In this document: positions 56,101 through 64,000 of the stretch, piece after piece
Numbering within the stretch: the stretch's first letter is position 1
How the letters are laid out: every line of letters begins with the position of its first letter
Assembly: GCF_016801865.2 (NCBI RefSeq)
Contig: NC_068939.1
Coordinates: 127,237,105 to 127,301,104 of the forward strand
DNA length: 64,000 bases
Direction: 5' to 3'
DNA from: Culex pipiens pallens
Taxonomy: Eukaryota > Arthropoda > Insecta > Diptera > Culicidae
Notes under the pieces: generated by a model
Database searches by the model: none
What the model saw: the letters and a program-made list of their open reading frames with translations, nothing else
What the model was told of the DNA's origin: nothing
Program-made: the position numbers and the translations under genes

Positions 56101-59100
56101 ACAAACGGCGAAACCCTAGCCGTAGCGCTGGAACCGAAGACGGTCGAGCAGCAGCGGGAAGAGTTCCGCCAGGAGAGCTACAGCCAAGAGTTTGAGCTAC
56201 TCGAACTCCGCTCGGGACTGCTGCGGCTCACAAGTTCCTTCATCGAACTGTTCACCAAGGGCACCGACGAGGACTACACGACGGCCGTGGATATGCGGCG
56301 CCACTGGGAGGATCTGTTTGTGAGGATTCGCGCCAAGGGACGGCAGCCGATGAGTGCGAAATTTCTAGTCAATTTGCTACCGTCGCGGTTGCATTTAATA
56401 CTACGGATGCCATACGAGAGCACGCTCCGGACGGTGGCGGACTTTTTGCTGGCACTGTGGAAGGGGGAGAAACACGACGACATTAGGAGCGGCGCCGAAG
56501 CGTGCGTGAAGAGCGTGAACGAGCTGTTTGCGCTGTTGGCGGACAGCATCGGGCAGTACAACAAGAGCGGAGATTTGCTGTGGAACCGGAAGCAGGTGCA
56601 CGAAACGGTCAATGCGTGCCTTGAGGTGAGAATTCATTTCATTATTTAATGTATCTTTTGGAAAACACAGGAACTACGAACAATCAAGAAGAGATAACGG
56701 AACAAACGGCACATACCTAAACACAAAAAGGACACCGATTGGAAATTCGGAACATGGAACTGCAAATCGCTACGTTGTGTTGGGTACGAGTACGCTACGC
56801 GTCATCGGCGACTTGAATGCTCAAGTTGACCAGGAGGAGTTATTGGGAGGAGACCAGTTATTGGGTGGTTCATCGCTCACCAGCAGACGAACGAGAACGG
56901 CCTTCGACTCATCGATTTTGCTACCTCCCGAAACATGGCCATACGTAGTACCTTCTTCCAGCACAGCCTCCTCTACAAGTACACCTGGAGATCACCAAAC
57001 GACACGGACATCGACTCGGACCACTATCTGGTGGTGGCAAAGCTGCGCCAACGCCTGGCCGAGGTCAACAAGATCCGGTACCGTCGAACGCAGCGGTATA
57101 ACATGGAGCGACTCAAGGACCACGAAGTCGCTACCCAGTACGCGCGGAAACTCGAAGCTGCGCTGCCTGACGAGGGTGAGCTCGTCGAAGCCCTTCTGGA
57201 GGCCTGCCATCAACGCAGCGGCCTCGGGCGCTGGTTCGACGAGAAATGTCAGGCGATTTGGGACGAGATGAAAGCGGCGCGGGACAAGTGTCTGCTGCAT
57301 AACACCCATGAGAACAAGGAGTCGTACAAATGGTTGCAATGACAGCAAACCCAACTCTTTCGGGATAAGAAGCGCCGCCTGGAAGAGTTGGGTTGCCAGA
57401 AACATGGAACAGCTGTATCGTTCCAACGAAACGCGTAAGTTCTACAAGAAACTTAGCCAATCCCGGAAAGGTTTCATGACGCGACGGAGGAAACTAGAAT
57501 CAAATTAATGAACTCTCGCGAAACACAATATTGGCGACCAGGAAAAGTAAGATTTTTACCTTGAAAAAGAGTGGCGGATCTCAAGAATGTCGTTATGCTG
57601 TTGTACGAACGATCTCTCCAGCAGAACGAGCGGCTGGAGGTCCAGAACGCAAGGATGATGGAGATGCTGGAGCGTCTCAACCTGCAAGCCGGTTTCAGTC
57701 GGTCTTCAAACGGTCCGCTATTCATAATCGAAACGCTGGCGTGCAACATCCGGGAGTTCGTCTACTGACTGACTCATATTTGACCGGTGGTACCGCAAAT
57801 ACGAGGACCTTTTTCTCAAGAATGGCGCGAAGCTGGACAACGCAGCTAAAGTTCGGTTACTGTTGAGAATCCTCAAAGTGGCCGTGCACGACAAGAACGT
57901 CAACTTCGTGCTCCCGAAGAATCCCCGTGATATCGAGTTCAAGGAGACGGTGAAGAGCTCCAACTGTCCAAAACCGAGTCAGACGACTTCGTGACATACG
58001 CTGGCATCTTCAACAAGCACTTCGCAGACTTCGAACTCAAGAAACTCACGGCGGACCAGTTCAAGAGTCTGTTGTTCATCTGCGGTTTGTGCTCTTCCAA
58101 AGATGCCGACATCCGCACAAGACTTCTGTCCTTGCTCGAGGCAAACGCGAAGGGCGCATGCACTATGGAAGCACTAATCACTGAATGTCATCGCCTCCAA
58201 AACCTCAAGCATGACACCACCATGGTGGAACACAAGCCGTTAAGCTCAGTCGCCATTACCCTGCCGGTCCAAAAGCAAGCAGCTGTATGCTGCGCACCGC
58301 TTGAAGATGGCCAACGACCTGGATCTCTTTAAGTCACATCTGTGCTGGCCTTAATGGACAGATGTTGCACACCCCGGACTTCAAGCAATCGAAGCAACCA
58401 TGAAATGGTTAGCCAAATTTTCACCATGTTACATCTGACATTCGAACAAGCAAGAATTAAATAAATTAGGTCTCACGGAACACAACAGAGAACTACCGAG
58501 CCATCACAATTCTCAACGCGGCCAACAAAGTCGTCTGTCGGAGCGAGCTAAGGATTTCGTTGGGACGGACCAAATCTTTGTGCTGCGCCAAATCCTCCAA
58601 AAATGTCGCGAGTACCAGATCCCGACGCACCTCCTGTTCATCGACTTCAAAGCCGCTTACGACTCGGTCGATCATGCACGCGAACGGATTTCTCGGAAAG
58701 CTGGTCAGAATGGTGAAATCAACGATGGACGGGGCACTGTGCAGCGTGAAGATTTCGGGAGCGATGTCCGACCCGATCGAATCGCGCAAGGGACTGCGAC
58801 AAGGTATATTTGTCCTCTGTTTAACAACCTATAAGAATTGTGATGGAGTTGTAAATGTCACGAAACGGGTCATGATGGATGCTTTGGACGTCGTTGCGGT
58901 TGAGTTGCTGGATATCGTAAACAAGTCGCTGTATCGAGTTGAATTCCCATCCCGAAGAATTCCGAAATCCAAGAATCCGGAGGACCACAACCCTATCAAC
59001 ATGTTGCCGCTGTACGAGAAGGTCATGGAGACAATCGTGAAGGAACAACTGATGGCGTTCATTGATCGTACTGGTGTACTGCTGAAGGTTGTTTTTGTTG

Positions 59101-61211
59101 CTGTTGAAGTGGAAATAGTTTGTTGTACACAACGACAACTGAAAAGGACGCAGATGCTACAGAGTAAAATAATGCGCCTGATCGACTGACGCCTCGACGG
59201 AGTATGCTCGAATGATTGCAGTGAATGTCGGTGAAGCAAAGAATCTAGTACACGAATACCTTGTGTTTGTTTATCGTATGGAAAAAGGATGGCGCCAGGA
59301 AGAGATATCCATGAGCATGACACTAGAGGAGCTGACGATCTTAGATTGCAGAACTGGAAAAAGGCATGCAGACCACGCTTTTTTACAAAGGATTTAAACA
59401 TTACAACCAGCTTCCAGAGAATGCATAGACGACAAGCAACATCAACGAGTTTTAACGAAGCTGCAAGGAGTTCGTACGGCAACGGCCGTTGGAGAAGAAG
59501 TGAGCCAGGATGAGGATGGTACTGAGAGAAAGAGCACGTTATCACGGTCGGTCATCTTCATTATCGGTACGCATTCACATGGGATCACTTTGGGCCACAT
59601 ATGATAAATCTAATCAAAAGTAACGTGAATCTGGTCGCGGTTTAACCTCGCCAATATGCGTGTGGAATTGAAAATGGTGTCATTATCCTAAAGTTGATGC
59701 AATCTGAGTGATCAAAGACATTACACGGAACTGGAGTAAGATTACATGACACTCTCTAAACACTAACGAAGAATTATCGAAAGATTTCTGTTCGTGAATC
59801 TTCCATACTACAAAAATTGTATGTAAAGATGGGTATGAGGTGAGCCATCCAAGAAAAAAACAATCGATCCAGCCAGGTCATCTGCTATTGCTGACGACAT
59901 GGAAATTGTCGCCAGAACGTTTGAAGAGATGGCCAAGGAAGTGCACTGAATTGAAGCGAGAAGCGGAGAAGGTTCGATTGAGGGTGAATGTGGCGAAGGC
60001 GTTGTATCTGCTGGCAGGAGGAACCGAGTCCCTTAGGCCTCACATAGGACCGAGCGTGACGATCGACGGAGACGAGTTCGAGGTCGTGGAGAGTTTGTAA
60101 ACCTCGGATTGTTGGTGACCTCAGACAACAACTGGACCAGAAAAAATCGGAGGCGCATCATCATCGGTAGTTGTGCCTGCTATGGACTCCACAACACCTT
60201 TCGGTCTGGTCGTTGTCAACGATGCTCGAGGAGAATCTGCAAGCGCTTGAGGTTTTCGAACGGCTAGTGCTTAGGACGATCATTGGCGGCGTAGCTGAGA
60301 ACAATGTATGGAGGAGAAGGATGAACCACAAGCTGGCATTACTCTACGGCTATGTTTACTGAGCCGCTACGGACCAAGGTGTCTCACTCCGGCAGATCTG
60401 TGGAAAATGTCGTGAGTACAACGTGCCCACACATCACATCTTCATATAGCTCAAGGCTTTCAGCAGATTGTGGACGAGAACGGATTCCCGGACAAACTGA
60501 CTCGGCTGGTCGAAGCAAAGGTAACGGCTTATCTCACGCGCTGTCTAATATATCGACTTTGAAGGAGTTGTGCGAAGAGTGGGTATCGTCACAAGAGGCA
60601 TGATTTGCAACAGATCAGCTCAACTACGTGCTTATGCCGACAGCATTGATTGCGCCCCGATGACGGCTTGAACTTGTAATGAATACGAGTAAAATGAAGT
60701 TCAAATTAAAAATCGAAAATTTTGTTCGTGTTTCATCTTCCAGATCGCCTGCCTGGTGCTGTTTGTGTTCACCGTGTGCTTCGACAAGTTCTCGCAAGCG
60801 CCAACCCCGTCTCAGCCGGCACGCAAGCCCAAAAAGAAGGTCGACCCCAGCGCCGACCAGAATAACCACGAAGCCCCGATCGTCCTGATGACGGACAAGG
60901 CACGTCTGCAGCTGGTCTCCGACGTTCTTCGCGCGCTTAAGACCGGTTTCGTCGACTGCGAGGCGGTTCTCTGTGAGTTGAACGGATTTGTTCGAAGTCG
61001 GTTCTTTGGTGATTAACGATTTATTTTTGTAGCTTCCTGGGAACTTCCCCTGCTGTCGAACTCGCTGGCGGCCGCTCTGGAGCAGATGTCGCTGGGGACC
61101 AAGAGCGAATCTGCTGCGCGGATGAACCTGATGGACAGCCACCAGCTTGAGATTTCCGAGCTGAAGAAGCTGCTGAAGGACAAGCTGAAGCTGATTAACA
61201 AATCGATTTAG
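53064..61211 (+). CDS. psidin: NatB N-terminal acetyltransferase auxiliary subunit NAA25/MDM20 (psidin)
   Basis: Non-catalytic TPR subunit that anchors NAA20 to form NatB, which acetylates Met-Asp/Glu/Asn/Gln N-termini at the ribosome; in flies it is known as psidin. Eight exons: 53064-53112, 53928-54645, 54707-54827, 54890-55162, 55219-55414, 55481-56625, 60744-60972 and 61033-61211. All borders are GT/AG with matching phases and sum to 2,910 nt (969 codons plus stop), the usual length of animal NAA25. It begins MQNVELVVERRLRPIFESIE. TPR-like helices occupy residues about 15-255, and the MDM20 family core about 260-700. Intron 6 (4.1 kb) is filled with dead transposons; other introns are 55-815 bp. 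GC-rich codon use contrasts with the AT-rich surroundings. Confidence 0.95.
53928..54645 (+). CDS. psidin: psidin exon 2
   Basis: Acceptor TTTCCAG; begins AA TCG ATC GAA (E-S-I-E-I-G-N-Y-K-K-A-L) and ends in ...LLEA plus GA before GTGAGG. TPR-like helical repeats, including YFWAVMSVVLQAL. The frame would run four bases on to a TGA at 54647-54649 if not spliced. Confidence 0.94.
54707..54827 (+). CDS. psidin: psidin exon 3
   Basis: Acceptor TTTCAG, donor GTGAGT. Encodes DPDRWDYYQDYIQSTFELN through CHEFICG; phase 2 in, phase 0 out. Confidence 0.93.
54890..55162 (+). CDS. psidin: psidin exon 4
   Basis: Acceptor CCTCAAG, donor GTGAGT; 91 whole codons starting IMESQPRKHRGPYLARLEL, the conserved MDM20 'RGPYLA' segment. 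Confidence 0.94.
55219..55414 (+). CDS. psidin: psidin exon 5
   Basis: Acceptor TTTTTAG; starts KEHMQRHICSLQIARFCGAH; donor GTGAGT after one base of a Val codon. Confidence 0.93.
55481..56625 (+). CDS. psidin: psidin exon 6
   Basis: The largest exon, 1,145 nt. Acceptor CCCTTAG, donor GTGAGA. Encodes residues about 453-834, including AWHLQRSEPLVEALCLLHHL and LLEMVCFSGTLAQNLSAYRL. Confidence 0.95.
56760..57510 (+). pseudogene. RTE-like LINE endonuclease remnant
   Basis: Frames shift between GDLNAQ (near 56805), RSTFFQHSLLYKYTWRSPND, DSDHYLVVAKLRQRL and MEQLYRSNETRKFYKKLSQS. This is the order endonuclease, SDH-type end, linker of RTE-type LINEs. Several frameshifts and deletions. Confidence 0.75.
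57560..58335 (+). pseudogene. Ty3/gypsy gag remnant
   Basis: Pieces in shifting frames: MADLKNVVMLLYERSLQQNE, RWYRKYEDLFLKNGAK-like text around 57790, FELKKLTADQFKSLLFICGL and LLEANAKGACTMEALITECH. These are capsid-type gag helices of a Ty3/gypsy element. A gap removes the middle of gag near 57960. No LTR was found nearby. Confidence 0.65.
58440..58815 (+). pseudogene. RTE-like reverse transcriptase remnant (fingers/palm)
   Basis: DQIFVLRQILQKCREYQIPT and LLFIDFKAAYDSVD in one frame continue as FLGKLVRMVKSTMDGALCSV and GLRQG in another. This is typical of RTE-type RT with a deletion and a frameshift. The FADD box is missing. Confidence 0.75.
58830..59190 (+). pseudogene. Second LINE reverse transcriptase fragment (Jockey/CR1-like)
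   Basis: DIVNKSLYRVEFPSRRIPKS and NPINMLPLYEKVMETIVKEQ correspond to the early RT motif of a different LINE from the flanking RTE pieces, so it is probably an insertion into the older element. Confidence 0.65.
59860..60560 (+). pseudogene. RTE-like LINE C-terminal remnant plus repeated RT fragment
   Basis: Shifted frames give ADDMEIVARTFEEMAKEV, LGLLVTSDNN, ALEVFERLVLRTIIGGVAEN and VWRRRMNHKLALLYG, the RTE C-terminal region. From 60390 a second RT piece (CREYNVPTHHIF) restarts. Many stops. Confidence 0.75.
60744..60972 (+). CDS. psidin: psidin exon 7
   Basis: Acceptor TTCCAG; starts IACLVLFVFTVCFDKFSQAP; a lysine/proline linker (ARKPKKKVDPSADQNN) precedes LMTDKARLQLVSDVLRALKT. Donor GTGAGT. 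Confidence 0.92.
61033..61211 (+). CDS. psidin: psidin exon 8 (C-terminus)
   Basis: Acceptor TTTGTAG; SSWELPLLSNSLAAALEQMS through LKDKLKLINKSI, stop TAG 61209-61211. A terminal coiled-coil-like helix is plausible. Confidence 0.93.
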
Positions 61212-61990
61212 AGAGATGCGATCGAAGCAAAAGGTGTTCAATTGTTAAAGCTATGGACCTTGACTGAGTGTAACCAGTAAGAGACACCGCCCTCATCTCC
61301 GTTTGAAGCCTGCGCCAGAACGTTTGCACCACACGCACACACCGGACACGTCCTTAAGCCAGTTTCCTCCTCCTCCCCTTAAATTAAATTTGTGCTCGAG
61401 AATTGAGGCAGCAACAGCAGCGAACGTCAAAGTTTGAGGCGTTTGCCGGCGATTGCGCCTAAGTTTGTAATTGTCTATTTATCATTATTATTACCACTTT
61501 ATTTTGTTTGCGAAACCCCATTTCGGCTGGCGCGAGGCAGGATTGTTAAAACAAAAATCGTGTTTAAATTGCATCAAATTGTGAACAGTTTTCATTTTTT
61601 TTATTAAAGCAAAAAACAGCCTCTCGTCGTCAATGTGAGCAAGCAGCAATCAAAACATAGGCAGTCACACACAAACCGTTAAATGAAATTACAAAGTAAC
61701 GCTAAGAAGACAGTGCAGTGCGTTTTTTTTCTTCTTGAGTTCCCAGTGAAAGTTTTTATTAAAATAAAACAATAATTCAGGCAGCAGTGGCACCGAGCAG
61801 CAAAGCAAGCAGCAGCAATCGCCAGGAATTAACTATCTGATTAGCGATTTATTACGACTATTCATAATATTTAATTAAGTTGAACTATTTTTAAGGAGAT
61901 TACGACTCACACAAACACGCGGTTCGATGAAGAATAAAGTAAAGAAAACGATTTTGAAACATTCGCAATTTGAAAACGTGTTTTAAGTAT
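61212..61990 (+). other. psidin 3' UTR with polyadenylation signals
   Basis: AATAAA at 61763-61768 and 61933-61938 are candidate poly-A signals; CAGCAG-rich stretches are at 61785-61820. The true end is unknown. Confidence 0.5.
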
Positions 61991-63337
61991 TTTTAATTTT
62001 TGAGAAACTCTTTGTCCATTTTTTTGGTTTAAAAGTTATCTTTGAAAAGTTTTTTTTTATTTATTTTCAAAAACTCCAGTTTAAAACTAAAATCAAGCTT
62101 TGCAACGAGTTGAATACAATAATTTGAACGGTGGCAGTGGAGACGCGCAGTCTTGTTTTATTTTTCTTTAATGTCGTTATTTGCGAGCGTTTAGTGAGTG
62201 ATTATTGTACGCTCAACCCCCGGTTGGGCAGCGAATGACCAAGGAGGTTAAAGCTGCCAGAAATAAATAAATTAAAAACAACAACCCCCTTTTTCGTTTG
62301 ACACTTTTTTAGTTTGTACCCCGTTGGTTGGTCAAAGTCAAATTAAAAAGTGACGAACTGTCACTTTTTACACAGCGCTCACGCACACTATCACAACAAT
62401 CGTTTGGTAGTGTGTGTGAACTCCGTGTAAAAGGGGTGTCAAACTAAAAAGTGACCCCGTTCGTTATATACTGCATTTTTGTGGGTTCCCCCGATTGCGT
62501 TTGTTTTTCTATCCGGTCGGTTTCGCGGAGTTTGACAGTTGCGTTCGTGAAGTTGAACGGTGCGGATCGCGGTCATCACGCAAAATTTTCGTTGCCGTTT
62601 CCGTCTTTGTTGTCCCCCCGATTGCGTTTGTTTTTCTATCCGGGCGGTTTCGCGTTTTCGAATATTATTTGGTTTTATCTTTCCACAGCCGGCTGTCTAA
62701 GATTGAATCATTTATTCTAAATCAACACCAAATAACCGGGAATAGTCTCATCCGCATCATCCGACTGTTTGCCTTGAGAATTCATAATCCATCACACTAT
62801 TAAACAAAATTTATTGATTATTGGGTCGCATCATCATCCTCTATGATGAATCCTGGCCATTACCTTAACCCACTAACAAAATTCCAAGTAGAAGTAGTTT
62901 TTCCGGCACACGTGGGGGTGTGGATATCGTATAGAACCCACCTTTGGTAGCAACCTGTGCTAACTAACATTCCCGTCCCAATCCCCCGAGATCTACAAAC
63001 TGACATGGCGGGCGCCGTTGGTGGCCAACGACTGTTACCTATTTGCTCCAGATCTAGTTTTGATGATCTTGATGTTTTATCTTTTCAGCGCATTCATACA
63101 TGCTGTTGATAAGGGAAACACCATTAGATCGTTGAAGCGTATGACCTCGGATTTACTGCAAACAATTATTATTAACAATGAAAATTAGGTAAGATTAGAT
63201 TTTGCAACTGGTTGATTACGTTTTTTTCTGCAGTTTCGGAAAACACCTTTTAAAAGGAATATTTTCAGTGAAACGTTTGAATGTTCATTGCAATCAAGAT
63301 TTAAAGCGTTAAGCCTCAAAGCAGTATCGAAAAGTAT
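61991..63337. other. psidin downstream flank, no gene seen
   Basis: Two related blocks near 62490 and 62620 share cgattgcgtttgtttttctatccgg, a local duplication about 130 bp apart. Nothing else was recognised. Confidence 0.4.
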
Positions 63338-63339
63338 TA

Positions 63340-63480
63340 CCGTAAACTGGGGTGACTTTGATAGCCTACATACTCAAAATTTAAAAAAATGTTTAGATCG
63401 AGGTTTAGATATTAATTTGGCAAGCATTTGAAAAACCTATCAAAGTCACCCCGGGCTATCAAAGTCACCCCAGTTTACGG
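63340..63480 (+). mobile_element. Internally deleted TA-target MITE, copy D (141 bp)
   Basis: ccgtaaactggggtgacttt at the left and aaagtcaccccagtttacgg at the right, flanked by TA at 63338-63339 and 63481-63482. The right side has the doubled subterminal ctatcaaagtcacccc. Confidence 0.88.
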
Positions 63481-63635
63481 TACTTTGTTTTGCATGTGCT
63501 AAAAAGTTCATCTTTGAGTGCTCAAATGTATGCTGAAATAATAGTTTTTGCAATTCCGTCGTGAAACTACTTACTTTTCCTGTCATTCTTGAACGACGAA
63601 ATAGCCTACTTTTATGTACCAAAAATAACTCAATG

Positions 63636-63835
63636 AACCTCGTTTGATAAATGTACGACTCGTGCTGAAAAAAACCTCTTTTTGCAACTTGTTGCATAAA
63701 CTACTATTATCCAACATGTTGCATAAAGAAGATTTTTTCAGCACGAGTCGTACATTTATCCAACGAGGATCACCGAGTTGGATAAATATGACGAGTGCTG
63801 AAAAAAATCATGTTTTGCAACGAGTTCCATACAAC
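63636..63835. repeat. Palindromic 'cacgagtcgtacatttat' repeat
   Basis: cctcgtttgataaatgtacgactcgtgctgaaaaaa is mirrored after a centre near 63705 by ttttttcagcacgagtcgtacatttatccaacgagg, and a third diverged unit follows. A single diverged unit is in psidin intron 1 near 53770-53835. Confidence 0.7.
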
Positions 63836-64000
63836 ATTTTTTGCAAATCCAAAAAAAACCTTTGAGTGAAATTATAAGTCGAATGTTCATGTATTTTGTC
63901 AATAAATCGTCCAAATGAGAAAATCAGTATTGATTAAAAAATTCATAACTCGATCAAAGATTTTTTGCACAACCTGGAAATTTCTGAAAAGTGGGAATTT

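Larger units (their letters stand above)
56626..60743 (+). other. psidin intron 6, transposon graveyard
   Basis: Donor GTGAGA at 56626 and acceptor TTCCAG at 60738-60743. It holds at least three decayed elements in the same orientation as the gene: RTE-like LINE pieces, a Ty3/gypsy gag piece and a second LINE piece. The high GC makes this sequence look exonic. Confidence 0.85.

Noticed and set aside
56935..57342. Functional endonuclease gene
   Set aside because: Flanking motifs of the same domain are in other frames; it is a dead LINE fragment in a psidin intron.

Overview
The window is AT-rich, intron-rich and packed with transposable elements. It reads as nuclear DNA of a culicine mosquito, most likely Culex. 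The basis is insect-type host genes with very long introns full of non-LTR elements, tRNA-derived SINEs and many small MITE families (TA, TTAA and 8-bp hAT-type target duplications). The species call is inference; no database was searched.

Two host genes sit head to head. On the minus strand is the 5' half of a class I phosphatidylinositol transfer protein gene (PITP, Drosophila vibrator type). Its start codon is at 49177 and its coding exons are scattered at 49161-49177, 21519-21549, 9418-9529, 9183-9334, then two alternative-looking copies of the next exon at 4910-4990 and 4300-4377. The remaining 3' exons lie beyond position 1. About 45 kb of the window is therefore PITP intron. On the plus strand, 53064-61211 holds a complete eight-exon gene of 969 codons for the NatB auxiliary subunit NAA25/MDM20 (Drosophila psidin). 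Its 4.1-kb intron 6 is filled with wrecks of LINE and Ty3/gypsy elements. Between the two genes lies a decayed copy of a MICOS Mic26/Mic27 (apolipoprotein O family) sequence.

Layout. 1-3905: Jockey-type LINE with two open reading frames, antisense to PITP. 4300-4990: the paired PITP exons. 5-9 kb: AT-rich intron with MITEs. 9.2-9.5 kb: two PITP exons. 9.6-21.5 kb: SINE, hAT and MITE nests, a (CA)105 microsatellite and a perfect 21-bp hairpin. 21.5 kb: PITP micro-exon 2. 21.6-49.1 kb: the huge intron 1, with a retroelement carrying tandem 116-bp monomers (24700-25762), a multiply nested foldback (30723-34077), hAT elements and a 2.26-kb insertion with an 18-bp target duplication (45785-48048). 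49.2-49.9 kb: probable PITP leader and promoter. 53-61 kb: psidin. 61.2-64 kb: psidin 3' UTR and repeats.

The most interesting host signal is the pair of in-frame, homologous, similarly spliced exons in PITP, which would swap 26 or 27 residues just after the conserved lipid-binding core. The most interesting mobile signal is the composite retroelement whose 5' end consists of tandem monomers.
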